Positions 39,615 to 48,496 of a stretch of DNA of 64,000 nucleotides are shown one piece after another. This DNA is from Stenotrophomonas sp. BIGb0135 (GTDB taxonomy: Bacteria; Pseudomonadota; Gammaproteobacteria; Xanthomonadales; Xanthomonadaceae): positions 124,001-188,000 of the forward strand of contig NZ_JANUDX010000005.1 in assembly GCF_024810105.1 (NCBI RefSeq), given 5' to 3'. The notes beneath the pieces were generated by a model. That model had not been told where the DNA came from and searched no databases. It worked only from the letters and a program-made list of their open reading frames with translations. The position numbers and the translations under genes are program-made. The first letter of the stretch is position 1. Each line of letters starts with the position of its first letter.

Positions 39615-42566
39615 TCAGGTGGCGTCGGCGGTTTCCAGCCGCGCGATCACCTTCGCCAGCGGCGCGGGCCGCCCCAGCAGGTAGCCCTGCACCTGGTCGC
39701 AGCCGTGCGCGGCCAGCCACTGGTGCTGGCCCGGCGTTTCCACGCCTTCGGCGATCACGGTCAGGCCCATGCTGTGGCCCAACGACAGCAGGGCGCGGCA
39801 GATCGAGGCATTGCGCGGGTTGGTTTCCACGTCGGCCACGAAGCAGCGATCGATCTTCAGGATGTCCAGCGGCAGGTGCTGCAGGTAGGACATGTTCGAG
39901 TAGCCGGTGCCGAAATCATCCAGCGAAATGCACACGCCCTGCTCGTGCAGGCGCTGCATGGTCTGCTTGGCCTGGGCCGGCTTGCGCATCAGGCTGCTCT
40001 CGGTGAGCTCCACGTGCAGCGCGCCGCGTTCCAGCCCGAATTCCTGGCTGGCACGGGCGAACTCGGCCACCAGGTCGCTGTTGAAGAACTGCACGGCCGA
40101 CACGTTGACCGCGATCGGCAGCGCCCAGCCGGCATCGGCCAGTTGCCGCTGCGCCTGCGCCGCCGCCCGGATCACCCAGCGGCCCAGCGCCAGGATCAGC
40201 CCGGTGTCCTCGCACAACTGGATGAACTCGCCCGGCGGAATGAAGCTGCCATCGGCCTGCGGCCAGCGCAGCAAGGCCTCCAGCGCCGCCGGCGTGCCAT
40301 CGCTGGCATGGCAGATCGGCTGGAAGTACAGCTCGAATTCGCTGTCGATCGCACTGTGGATGCGCCCGGCCAGGCGCAGCCGCTCGGCCAGGCGCGAGGT
40401 GACCGTGTTGTCGAACCAGGCGATCACGCTGCCTTCGTCGCGCGCGGCATGCGCGGCCTGCGCGGCCATGCCGATCACCTGTTCGGCCGGCACGTTGTCG
40501 CCATCGAACTTCACCGCCACGCCGATCCTCGGCTCGAACTGGTGCAGCCAGTCCTGCCCGCGCACCGGCTCGGACACGGTCTGCACCAGCGTATCCAGCG
40601 CGGTCTGGCGCTCGTGGTCGTCGCGGATGGCGAAGATGAAATCCTCCGCCGGCTGGAACGCGAGCAGGCCATAGCGCGTGCCGAGCCCGCCCAGGCGCTT
40701 GGCCATCGCCTGCAGCACCACCTCGCCCACTTCACGGCCGAGCGTATCGGCCACCAGCTGCAGCCCGCGGAACTGCACGTAGGCGATGGTGTAACTGCCG
40801 CCCTCCTCGTCCAGCTGCGCGGCCAGCGCGCGCGTGTTGAGCAGGCCGGTGGCCGGGTTGTGGGTGGCGTGGTAGGCCAGGTCGCGCTCGTAGGCGAGCC
40901 GGTCGCTGATGTCCTCGGCCAGCACCAGGCAGGCCTGGCGCCCGTCGAAATCCAGCCGTGACAGGTGCGCGCGCACTTCGAACAGGGTGCCGTCCTTGCG
41001 CCGGTGCATGCGCACCTGCGCATCCTGCGGATCGCCCAGCGTGGCCCGCGAGATCGCCCCGCGGATCTCGTCCCAGCCTTCGCGCGGGCGGATGTCGAGG
41101 ATGCTCATCGAGAGGAACTCATCGCGGCTGTAGCCGTACTGCTGCACCGCGGCCTCGTTGACCTCCATGAAGCGCAGCGTGTCCGGGTCGAACACCCAGA
41201 ACGGCGCCGGGTTGCGGTCGAACAGCAGGCGGAACTGGCGCTCGGCCTGCTGCACCCGGGCCAGGGCCTGGACGCGCTCGCTGACGTCGGTGAGCGCGCC
41301 GATCATGCGCCGCTGGCGGTCCACCACCGCTACCCGCTGGCCGCGTGCCGAGACCCAGCGCACCGCACCGCCGGGAAGGACCACGCGGAACATTTCATCC
41401 AGCACGCCGTTGCCGGCGAAGGCATTGTCGAAGGCCAGCTGCATGCGCTCGGCATCCTCGCGATGCACCCGGGCGAAGAACGCGGCCACCGGCAGGCTTT
41501 CGATGTCGATGCCGAAGATCTCGCGCGCCAGGGACGACCAGCGCAGCAGCGAGGCATCCTCGTCCACGTACCAGGTGCAGACCTTGCCCACCTGGTGGGC
41601 CATCAGCAGTTCGGCGTGGTGGGTGCGCAGCTCCTCGGTCAGCGCATCCTGGCTGCGGGTGGCGCGGCGCAGGCTGACGTACACCAGCGCGAACACGCCC
41701 CAGTACAGCAGGTACAGCACGACGGAGGCGTGCAGGTAGGGCCACCACGGCGCCAGCACGTCTTCGCGGCCCAGCCCGGCATACACCGCGATCGGATACT
41801 GGCCCAGCGTGGTCAGGGTGGAAATGCGCTCGACGTTGTCGATGGTGCTGGTTTCGATGCCCAGCGGGGTCACCGCGTCGCGGCGCAGCATGTCGCGCCT
41901 GCCGAGGTGGAAGCGTTGGCCGGTGAGCCCGACGGTGTCCGGGCTGCGCGCCAGCACATACCCCTGCGAATCGGTGATCGAGATGACCCCGTGCTGCCCG
42001 GTGTCCAGGCCGCCGATGATCGACTGCAGTTCGCTGGTATGCAGCCGGCTCAGCAGCCAGCGGTCATCGCCCATGCGCAGCGCCAGCGGCAGCACCCAGC
42101 GCTGCGCGTTGCGCTGCTGCGGCGGCCCCAGGTACAGCCGGCTCTCGATGCCGCGGTTGGCATCGACCGCCCACAGCGGCAGGTAAAGATCGCCGCTGCC
42201 ACTGGTCAGTGCGCGCCCGTACTGGTCCACCACCACGATGCTGTCCAGCTCGGCATGGCGCTGCAGCACGCCGCTGATCGCGTCGTCGAGCAGGTCCGGG
42301 GCCTGGCCGGGGACGCGCTCGAACAGCAGCGCGCCGTCCTCGGCAATGCCCAGCATGGCCCGTTCCAGGTTGCGCAGCTCCAGCCGCAACAGGCGCTGCG
42401 AGCCGGCGGCCAGCGCCGAGCTCTGGCGCTGCGCGGCTTCCTGGCGGCGCTGGTAATCGCTGGCCAGCATCATCGCCAGGCCGATCGCCAGCAGTACGCC
42501 CAGGCTGGCGCCCAGCCACACGAGCGTACGCAGCGGCCGCGCCAATGCGTGCTTCAACGCGGGCAT
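39615..42566 (-). CDS. Membrane PAS-PAS-GGDEF(degenerate)-EAL protein, probable c-di-GMP phosphodiesterase
   Basis: The 983-aa protein has a TM helix (about 14-34), a periplasmic Cache-like sensor (35-270), TM2 (about 277-300), two PAS domains (about 330-450 and 455-575), a GGDEF-like domain and a C-terminal EAL domain (about 735-975). The GGDEF motif is lost: the site reads 'FQPAEDFIF'. The EAL domain keeps 'LEALLRW', 'NVSAVQF', 'ELTESSL', 'LDDFGTGYSN' and 'EGVET', so it should hydrolyse c-di-GMP, with the dead GGDEF as a possible GTP-sensing regulator. GAGAGG sits 6 nt before the ATG at 42566. Confidence 0.93.
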   Translation of the reverse strand: MPALKHALARPLRTLVWLGASLGVLLAIGLAMMLASDYQRRQEAAQRQSSALAAGSQRLLRLELRNLERAMLGIAEDGALLFERVPGQAPDLLDDAISGVLQRHAELDSIVVVDQYGRALTSGSGDLYLPLWAVDANRGIESRLYLGPPQQRNAQRWVLPLALRMGDDRWLLSRLHTSELQSIIGGLDTGQHGVISITDSQGYVLARSPDTVGLTGQRFHLGRRDMLRRDAVTPLGIETSTIDNVERISTLTTLGQYPIAVYAGLGREDVLAPWWPYLHASVVLYLLYWGVFALVYVSLRRATRSQDALTEELRTHHAELLMAHQVGKVCTWYVDEDASLLRWSSLAREIFGIDIESLPVAAFFARVHREDAERMQLAFDNAFAGNGVLDEMFRVVLPGGAVRWVSARGQRVAVVDRQRRMIGALTDVSERVQALARVQQAERQFRLLFDRNPAPFWVFDPDTLRFMEVNEAAVQQYGYSRDEFLSMSILDIRPREGWDEIRGAISRATLGDPQDAQVRMHRRKDGTLFEVRAHLSRLDFDGRQACLVLAEDISDRLAYERDLAYHATHNPATGLLNTRALAAQLDEEGGSYTIAYVQFRGLQLVADTLGREVGEVVLQAMAKRLGGLGTRYGLLAFQPAEDFIFAIRDDHERQTALDTLVQTVSEPVRGQDWLHQFEPRIGVAVKFDGDNVPAEQVIGMAAQAAHAARDEGSVIAWFDNTVTSRLAERLRLAGRIHSAIDSEFELYFQPICHASDGTPAALEALLRWPQADGSFIPPGEFIQLCEDTGLILALGRWVIRAAAQAQRQLADAGWALPIAVNVSAVQFFNSDLVAEFARASQEFGLERGALHVELTESSLMRKPAQAKQTMQRLHEQGVCISLDDFGTGYSNMSYLQHLPLDILKIDRCFVADVETNPRNASICRALLSLGHSMGLTVIAEGVETPGQHQWLAAHGCDQVQGYLLGRPAPLAKVIARLETADAT

Positions 42567-42851
42567 CGACGACCTCTCCCGCTGCAATGGGCTGACTTCA
42601 TGCGTAAACGCTTCCTGGTTTCCCCAAACCTGAGCGGCCGAAGCCTGGGATTCTTGATGTCCTGGCGGCAACAAACATACGGTTGGCCGGCCGGGGCGGA
42701 ATCCTGTGCGGCCAGCATGCACCAGCGCGCGCGGCACGGGAAGGGCCGGCGTTGCCGGATCGGGCGGTTGCGGGCCTGGCCCGCGGTGGCGGGGGTAACA
42801 AGCCCGGCGGGGAGGATTAGACTTGGGGTTTTCCCGTTGCCTGAGAAGTCC

Positions 42852-44972
42852 ATGTCCAAGCTGCGCCGCCCCACCCTGATGCTTGCCATTGCCGCCAGCC
42901 TGTCGCTGGGCCTGAGCGCCTGCGACCGCGAGCCGGCCGCCCCGGCGGCGACCACCCCGGACAAGGCCGCCGCCGCCCCGGCCGCGCCCAAGCCGCAGCT
43001 GGGCAGCTTCGGCTTCGATGCCGCCGGGATGGACCGCAGCGTCGCCGCCGGTGACGACTTCTTCGGCTTCGCCAACGGCACCTGGGTGAAGAACACCGAG
43101 ATTCCGGCCGACCGTTCCAGCTATGGCAGCTTCAACGTCATTTCCGAGAAGACCCTGGCCGATACGCGCGCCATCCTGGAAGGCGCCGCGGCCGATACCA
43201 AGGCTACCGGCGAGGCCAAGCTGATCGGCGATTACTACGCCGCCTTCATGGACGAGGCCGGGATCGAGTCGCGCGGCGTGGCGGCGGTCAAGCCGGAGCT
43301 GGACGCGATCGGCGGTATTGCCGACAAGGCCGCGCTGGCGACCACCCTGGGCGGCACCCTGCGCGCCGACGTGGATCTGCTGAATGCGACCAACTTCTAC
43401 ACCGACCGCCTGTTCGGGGTGTGGGTGTCGGTGGACCTGCTGCAGCCGGACCGCAACGCGCCGTACCTGGTGCAGGGCGGCCTGGGCCTGCCGGACCGTG
43501 ACTTCTACCTGCAGGGCGGGCGCATGGCCGAGCTGCGCAAGCAGTACCAGGCCTACATCGCGCAGGTGCTGCAGCTGGCCGGGGTGGCCGATCCGGCGGC
43601 CAAGGCGCAGCGCATCCTGGCCCTGGAGACCAAGATCGCGCAGGCGCATGCCACCCAGGAAGAAACCAACGATGTGGCCAAGGGCGCCAACGCGTGGAAG
43701 CAGGCCGACCTGAGCGCGAAGGCGCCGGGCATGGACTGGGCCGCCTTCCTGGCCGGGGCCAAGCTGGGCGAGCAGCAGGACTTCATCGTGTGGCAGCCCA
43801 AGGCGGTGGCCGGGATCTCGCGCCTGGTGGCGACCGAGCCGCTGGAAGTGTGGAAGGACTACCTGGCCTTCCACGCGCTGGACCGCGCTGCGCCGTACCT
43901 GCCCAAGGCGTTCGCCGACGCGCGCTTCGCCTTCCACGGCACCACCCTCAACGGCACGCCGCAGCAGAGCGAGCGCTGGAAGCGTGCGGTGGATGACAGC
44001 AACCACGCGGTGGGCGAGGCGATCGGCAAGCTGTACGTGGAGCGCCACTTCGACCCGGCCACCAAGGCCCGCGCCGATGAGATGGCCAAGAACATCATCG
44101 CCGCCTTCGCCAAGCGCATCGATGCGCTGGACTGGATGTCGCCGCAGACCAAGGCGCATGCCAAGGCCAAGGTCGCCGGGCTGACGGTGGGCATGGGCTA
44201 CCCGGACAAGTGGCGCGACTACACGGGCCTTGAGATCAAGCGCGACGATGCGCTGGGCAACGCGGCGCGCGCCGAGCAGTTCGAGTACCAGCGCAACATC
44301 GCCAAGCTCGGCCAGCCGGTGGACCACAGCGAGTGGGCGATGCTGCCGCAGACGATCAACGCGATGAACGTGCCGCTGGAGAACCGCCTGGTGTTCCCGG
44401 CCGCGATCCTGCAGCCGCCGTTCTTCGATGGTGCGGCCGACGATGCGGTCAACTACGGTGCGATCGGTGCGGTGATCGGCCATGAGATCAGCCATGGGTT
44501 CGATAATGCCGGTGCGCTGTTCGATGAGACGGGCAAGCTGCACAACTGGTGGACGGCGGACGATCTGAAGAAGTTCAACGCCGCCGGCGATGCGCTGGCC
44601 GCGCAGTTCAGCAGCTACCAGCCGTTCCCGGGGGTGTCGGTGAATGGGCGGCTGACGCTGGGTGAGAACATCGCCGACGTGGCGGGCCTGGCGACGGCCT
44701 ACGATGCCTACCAGTTGTCGCTGCAGGGCAAGCCGGGGCAGACGCTGGAGGGCTTCACGCCGGACCAGCGCTTCTTCCTGGGCTTCGCGCAGGCGTGGCG
44801 CAGCAAGGCGCGCGAGCAGGCGCTGCGCAATTCGCTGCTGACCAACGTGCATGCGCCGGGCCAGTTCCGCGCGCTGACAGTTCGCAACCTGGACGCGTGG
44901 TACCCGGCGTTCGAGGTGAAGGAAGGCCAGAAGCTGTATCTGGCGCCGGACAAGCGGGTCAAGGTGTGGTGA
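42852..44972 (+). CDS. pepO: M13-family metallopeptidase, lipoprotein (PepO/neprilysin-like)
   Basis: The 706-aa protein has a lipoprotein signal (lipobox LSAC, about residue 24), then an Ala/Pro-rich linker and the large helical M13 domains. Zinc ligands His544 and His548 are in 'HEISHGFDN', with the third ligand Glu605 in 'GENIADVAG'. The substrate-binding segment reads 'INAMNVPLEN' where most members have NAYY/NAFY, a notable change. The C-terminus ends 'KVW' in place of the usual CxVW. It probably degrades peptides in the periplasm. Monocistronic; a strong terminator follows. Confidence 0.94.
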   Translation: MSKLRRPTLMLAIAASLSLGLSACDREPAAPAATTPDKAAAAPAAPKPQLGSFGFDAAGMDRSVAAGDDFFGFANGTWVKNTEIPADRSSYGSFNVISEKTLADTRAILEGAAADTKATGEAKLIGDYYAAFMDEAGIESRGVAAVKPELDAIGGIADKAALATTLGGTLRADVDLLNATNFYTDRLFGVWVSVDLLQPDRNAPYLVQGGLGLPDRDFYLQGGRMAELRKQYQAYIAQVLQLAGVADPAAKAQRILALETKIAQAHATQEETNDVAKGANAWKQADLSAKAPGMDWAAFLAGAKLGEQQDFIVWQPKAVAGISRLVATEPLEVWKDYLAFHALDRAAPYLPKAFADARFAFHGTTLNGTPQQSERWKRAVDDSNHAVGEAIGKLYVERHFDPATKARADEMAKNIIAAFAKRIDALDWMSPQTKAHAKAKVAGLTVGMGYPDKWRDYTGLEIKRDDALGNAARAEQFEYQRNIAKLGQPVDHSEWAMLPQTINAMNVPLENRLVFPAAILQPPFFDGAADDAVNYGAIGAVIGHEISHGFDNAGALFDETGKLHNWWTADDLKKFNAAGDALAAQFSSYQPFPGVSVNGRLTLGENIADVAGLATAYDAYQLSLQGKPGQTLEGFTPDQRFFLGFAQAWRSKAREQALRNSLLTNVHAPGQFRALTVRNLDAWYPAFEVKEGQKLYLAPDKRVKVW

Positions 44973-45005
44973 GGGGTTTTATCGCGTTGCGATGAGATGC
45001 AGAAA

Positions 45006-45033
45006 AACGGGCGCTTCGGCGCTCGTTTTTTTT
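45006..45033 (+). terminator. Intrinsic terminator of the M13 peptidase gene
   Basis: AACGGGCGC (45006-45014), a TTCG tetraloop and GCGCTCGTT (45019-45027) form a 9-bp stem with one G-T pair, followed by a run of eight or more T. Position is 33 bp past the stop. Confidence 0.95.
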
Positions 45034-45061
45034 GCTGCTGCGGGTTTCTGCAGTGAAGCGC

Positions 45062-45100
45062 AGAAGCCACAGCGACACCAACAGCAACAGCGGCGAGTGC
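45062..45100. repeat. Degenerate hexanucleotide repeats beside element copy 4
   Basis: Imperfect hexamers CAGCGA-CACCAA-CAGCAA-CAGCGG lie at about 45070-45093. They resemble the hexamer tracts next to the other copies of the palindromic element. Confidence 0.45.
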
Positions 45101-45120
45101 CGGGCTTTGCTGGCTGGGGC

Positions 45121-45220
45121 GGGTACGGGTGGGAGTGCGGGACACGCCGTGGACCCATCCCTGGGGGCTCGACATGCGCCATCCATGGCGCATGACGGTC
45201 CCGCACTCCCACCCGTACCC
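45121..45220 (+). repeat. Dispersed structured palindromic element, copy 4
   Basis: Outer arms 45121-45143 and 45198-45220 pair perfectly over 23 bp. Inner hairpins are CCCA-TCCC-TGGG (about 45153-45164) and ATGCGCCA-TCCA-TGGCGCAT (about 45174-45193). The upstream flank GGGCTTTGCTGG matches the flank of copy 2. The rest of the gap to 45465 holds nothing recognisable. Confidence 0.82.
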
Positions 45221-45465
45221 ACCCTTTGACAGTGTGCCGGTGCGCAACGAAACAGCCGATGCGTTATCACCACGCAGCCCTGCATTGGACTGTGAGTCTC
45301 AAACTGCGCCTCTCCACTTCTTCGCGTTGTGCTTCTTCGCTATGTGTTCTTCATGCGACTGACGCCCAGCCCAGCGCCTGGGCCGGGCCGCGGAGCGGGA
45401 TTTTCGGCGTGCCCCGCGAGCCCCCCGCCCTGCCCCTGGTGGGCAGGGCAGAAGGCTTTTATGCA

Positions 45466-46386
45466 TCACCCCCACTCGCCCAACACGCTCACCGGCACGC
45501 CCATCCGCGTGCACGCGCGCGTGGCCAGGCCGTCGCGCAGTGCGCGCCGGAACAACGGCGCCATCGCGCGCAGCACGTGGGCGGATGTGCGTGCCTGCGC
45601 GCGTTGCAGGGGCGTGCGCTCGAGCATCGCCGCGGCCCAGTCCGGGACCAGGGCTGCCCCCGCCCCCAGGAACAGCTCGCGCGACAACCCCGCCATCGGC
45701 ACCGGCAGGCGGATGCCCGACAACACCCCCAACACCTCGCGCGAGCGCGCATCGAAGCTCAACTGCGGCAGCTGCCGGGCAAAGTAGGCGTCCACCTCCG
45801 CTTCGGTGGCCGGCACCTCCGTGGCGCCCAGCGCCTCGGCCACCCGCTTGTACTCGCCGTAGTACTGGTCCGCGACCGCCACCGGGACGTCGCGGCAATA
45901 GCGCCGGCAGCCCTGCAGGAAGCCATAGGCCTCGGTGACATGCACCCACGTCAGCAGTGCCGGATCATTGGCCGCGTACACGCGCCCATCGGGCAATTGA
46001 CCGCGTACCCGCGCATGAATACGCCTGACCTTGGCCACCAGTGCCTCCACTTCGCCGGTCGGCGCATAGCTGGTGCCGGCCACGAATGCCGTGGTCCGGC
46101 GCAGCCGCCCGACCAGGTCCTCGCGGAAGTTGGAATGGTCGTACACCCCGGCCAGTGCCAGCGGATGCAGGGTCTGCAGCATCAACGCACACAGGCCACC
46201 GGCCAGCATCCCCGGAAACTCCGAGTGCACCCGCCAGGTTGCGCTGTGCGGGCCGAACCAGCCGGGATCGCCCAGCGGCTGGTCGTAATCGATACCACTC
46301 TGGCCACGCGGGAAGGCGCCCAGGACCCAGCGCCGGATCGGCGCGGTGATCGGGCGGGAAAGACGGTGCAGCAACGGCGGCCTCAC
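45466..46386 (-). CDS. DUF2236 / oxygenase MpaB-like protein
   Basis: The 306-aa protein matches the DUF2236 family: 'PGMLAGGLCALMLQTLHPLALAGVYDHSNF', 'RLRRTTAFVAGTSYAP', 'HARVRGQLPDGRVYAANDPALLTWVHVTEAYGF' with conserved His residues, and 'YYGEYKRVAEALGA'. Members include MpaB and latex-clearing-protein-like heme oxygenases, so a heme-dependent oxygenase role is possible but unproven. The best start is GTG at 46386, since no ATG occurs close to the homologous N-terminus. The upstream region carries a perfect palindrome at 46513. Confidence 0.85.
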   Translation of the reverse strand: MRPPLLHRLSRPITAPIRRWVLGAFPRGQSGIDYDQPLGDPGWFGPHSATWRVHSEFPGMLAGGLCALMLQTLHPLALAGVYDHSNFREDLVGRLRRTTAFVAGTSYAPTGEVEALVAKVRRIHARVRGQLPDGRVYAANDPALLTWVHVTEAYGFLQGCRRYCRDVPVAVADQYYGEYKRVAEALGATEVPATEAEVDAYFARQLPQLSFDARSREVLGVLSGIRLPVPMAGLSRELFLGAGAALVPDWAAAMLERTPLQRAQARTSAHVLRAMAPLFRRALRDGLATRACTRMGVPVSVLGEWG

Positions 46387-46512
46387 AGGGGGTCCAATCG
46401 GTGGGAAACGACCGCAGCCTGCGCGGTCGGCCACGATTCTGGCCGATCCCGGGGTCGCCAGCGAGCCTGCGTGCTCAGCGCCGGTTTCATGTGCGGCCGC
46501 AGCATGTTTTTT

Positions 46513-46533
46513 CCTGCGACATCTTGTCGCAGG
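46513..46533. promoter_or_regulatory. 21-bp perfect palindrome between divergent genes
   Basis: CCTGCGACA-TCT-TGTCGCAGG is a 9-bp perfect inverted repeat, preceded on the plus strand by six T. It lies between the DUF2236 gene (start 46386) and the gene at 46694, so it could be a shared operator. The remaining ~290 bp of this gap show no gene. Confidence 0.45.
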
Positions 46534-46693
46534 CCGCAGGCGCAATGACGCGCTGCAGCACCGCCCGCCCATTCAGAAAACCGGGCGCGGCGGCTTCGCA
46601 CCGCCCCCATTGCACGGCCCGCTGGAAGTGCTAGAACTGAATCCGCCTCAAGTTCGTCCAATGCGCTGTCGCACGTTCCAGAAGGAGCACGTC

Positions 46694-47308
46694 ATGATCG
46701 CTTTGTTCAAGGGTTTGGGTTTGCTGTTGCAGGACAACGAGCTCTACGGGAGTCCGTTCGAAAAACAGGTCGCGCATTGGCGTAACAAGAGCGAGCAGCA
46801 GATCCGCGAGGAAGTGGATGTGCTGGCCAAGGCCAAGGGCCAATGGCTGATGGCCTCGATCGTGGGCTGGCAGGCGTCGTCCCTGCTGATCCTCGGGCTG
46901 ATCAGCAACTACCTCTGGAAAGACGACTTCCATATCACCTTCACCCGCGTGGTCATCGTGTTCGGCTCGTGGATCTCGATCCTGTTCGTGATCTGGTTCA
47001 TGGCCAACATGTTCGACCATACCGCCGGCTTCGAGCGCTGGATGAAGGCCTTCAACAGCCGTGCCCGGATCACCTCCGACGCTGACAGCGTGGAGTGCGT
47101 CGCCGAGGCGCTGGACATGGCCCAGCATTACCCCGAAGTGCTCGACTACAAGCAGGCCGTCACCGCCCGTCGCGAGCTGCGCCATGAGGACATCCGCATC
47201 ATGCGCGAGATCGGCCGCATGAAGCAGCACTCCGAACTGGTCGGCCAGCTCAACCACGTCGGCGATCAGGACAGCCGCGGCGACCTGCACCTGCAACCAG
47301 CCTTCTGA
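46694..47308 (+). CDS. Two-TM membrane protein of unknown function
   Basis: The 204-aa protein has an amphipathic N-terminal region (1-45), two TM helices (about 52-72 and 85-107, 'VVIVFGSWISILFVIWFMANMF') and a charged cytoplasmic-type helical C-terminal half ('ELRHEDIRIMREIGRMKQHSELVGQL'). AGGAG with 6-nt spacing fixes the ATG at 46694. No family is recognised. A 14-bp perfect hairpin terminator follows after 25 bp. Confidence 0.8.
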   Translation: MIALFKGLGLLLQDNELYGSPFEKQVAHWRNKSEQQIREEVDVLAKAKGQWLMASIVGWQASSLLILGLISNYLWKDDFHITFTRVVIVFGSWISILFVIWFMANMFDHTAGFERWMKAFNSRARITSDADSVECVAEALDMAQHYPEVLDYKQAVTARRELRHEDIRIMREIGRMKQHSELVGQLNHVGDQDSRGDLHLQPAF

Positions 47309-47333
47309 CCATCCCGGAAAGCGGGGGGAGCCA

Positions 47334-47365
47334 CAATGCCACCGTGATCACTCACGGTGGCATTG
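47334..47365. terminator. Bidirectional terminator overlapping the end of a coding region
   Basis: CAATGCCACCGTGA (47334-47347) and TCACGGTGGCATTG (47352-47365) pair perfectly around TCAC, followed by TTCTTT on the plus strand. The hairpin contains the stop codon and last codons of the minus-strand lipoprotein gene (stop 47350-47348), so it serves both convergent genes. Confidence 0.88.
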
Positions 47366-47692
47366 TTCTTTGGGCTGCTCGCTCACGCATTGGCCGAAGC
47401 CCTTGGGCAGGTCCGGCACCCGTTCGGTCTTGCCCACCGCTACCGACAGGCGCCGTACGGGCGGCTGTGCGCAGGCCGCATCGGCCTTGCAGCCCGGTGC
47501 CAGCACCAGGTAGTGGCACTGGCCGCTGCTGCTGGCGATGCAGCCGAACTGCGCCACCCCGTCCACCACCGTGGAGGTGCTGTACAGCGTGTCCACGCCA
47601 TTGGCGCGCACGCGGGTGACCGAGGTATTGCTGGACTGCTCGCAACCGGCCAGGGCCAGCAGCATGACGCACAGGATCGGGAGGTGGCGCAT
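47348..47692 (-). CDS. Small lipoprotein of unknown function
   Basis: The 114-aa protein has a lipobox LAGC (Cys17) and a mature part with six or more further Cys ('FGCIASSSGQCHYLVLAPGCKADAACAQPP', 'GFGQCVSEQPKEQC') that may form disulfides in the periplasm. No family is recognised. It lies 30 bp downstream of the LytTR regulator gene on the same strand and may be cotranscribed. Its last codons are inside the terminator hairpin at 47334. Confidence 0.8.
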   Translation of the reverse strand: MRHLPILCVMLLALAGCEQSSNTSVTRVRANGVDTLYSTSTVVDGVAQFGCIASSSGQCHYLVLAPGCKADAACAQPPVRRLSVAVGKTERVPDLPKGFGQCVSEQPKEQCHRE

Positions 47693-47722
47693 GGTCGCTC
47701 CAACGTTGCGATGGACGGGGAA

Positions 47723-48496
47723 TCACATACCGCGGAACAGGCTCATGAACGGCTGGCTGACGCTCAGCACCTCGGCACGGTGCTTGAGCTTGAGCTGGCC
47801 GCGTCCGCTGTCGTCGCGGCTGACGGCGGCCACCGCCTTCATGTTGACGATGGTGGAACGGTGCACCTGGCGGAAGCGCTGCGGGTCGAGCACCTCCAGC
47901 AGTTCGCGCAGGGGCGTGCGCAGCAGGCTTTCGCCCTGCTCGGTCACCACCGTGGTGTACTTGCTGTCGGCGCGGAAGTACAGCACGTCCTCCAGCATGA
48001 TCAGCTGGGTGTCGCGGCCGTTGCTGGCGGTGATCCAGGCCAGCGGGGGCGTGCCCGTGGCCGCTGCGCCGCCCTGGCCGAGGCGCTGCAGCAGCTGTTC
48101 GAGCATGGCGCTGTCCGGCCGGCCCTGCTGCAGGCGCGCCAGGATCCGCTCACGGGTGGCCAGCAGGCGCTCGTCGCTGACCGGCTTGAGCAGGTAGTCC
48201 ATCGCGCCCTGCTCGAACGCATCGATCGCGTACTGGTCGTAGGCGGTGACGAACACCACCTGGGTGCGTGGGCTGATCTCCGGCAGCGCGCGGGCCACGT
48301 CGATGCCGGTGATGCCGGGCATGCGGATGTCCAGGAAGGCCAGGTCCGGTTTCAGTTCGGCCAGCTTTTCCAGCGCGCAGGCGCCGTCTTCACACTCGGC
48401 CACCAGGCGCAGTTCCGGCCACAGCCGCTGCAACTGGGCGACCAGCGACTGGCGCAGCAGGTCTTCGTCTTCGGCGATCAGGGCATCAAGCTGCAT
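47723..48496 (-). CDS. LytTR-family response regulator (AlgR-like)
   Basis: The 257-aa protein has a receiver domain (1-120; acidic 'AEDED', phospho-Asp in 'LAFLDIRMPGITG', Lys in 'YLLKPVS') and a C-terminal LytTR DNA-binding domain (about 155-255; 'VLYFRADSKYTTVVTEQGESLLRTPLRELLEVLDPQRFRQVHRSTIVN'). It overlaps the sensor kinase gene by 11 nt, giving a coupled two-component pair. AlgR in Pseudomonas and related Xanthomonas systems control alginate, pili or virulence traits; the regulon here is unknown. Confidence 0.94.
   Translation of the reverse strand: MQLDALIAEDEDLLRQSLVAQLQRLWPELRLVAECEDGACALEKLAELKPDLAFLDIRMPGITGIDVARALPEISPRTQVVFVTAYDQYAIDAFEQGAMDYLLKPVSDERLLATRERILARLQQGRPDSAMLEQLLQRLGQGGAAATGTPPLAWITASNGRDTQLIMLEDVLYFRADSKYTTVVTEQGESLLRTPLRELLEVLDPQRFRQVHRSTIVNMKAVAAVSRDDSGRGQLKLKHRAEVLSVSQPFMSLFRGM

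Noticed and set aside
42567-44852. Minus-strand extension of the EAL protein to 1745 aa
   Set aside because: It would run antisense through the M13 peptidase; GAGAGG before the ATG at 42566 and the TM helix mark the true start.
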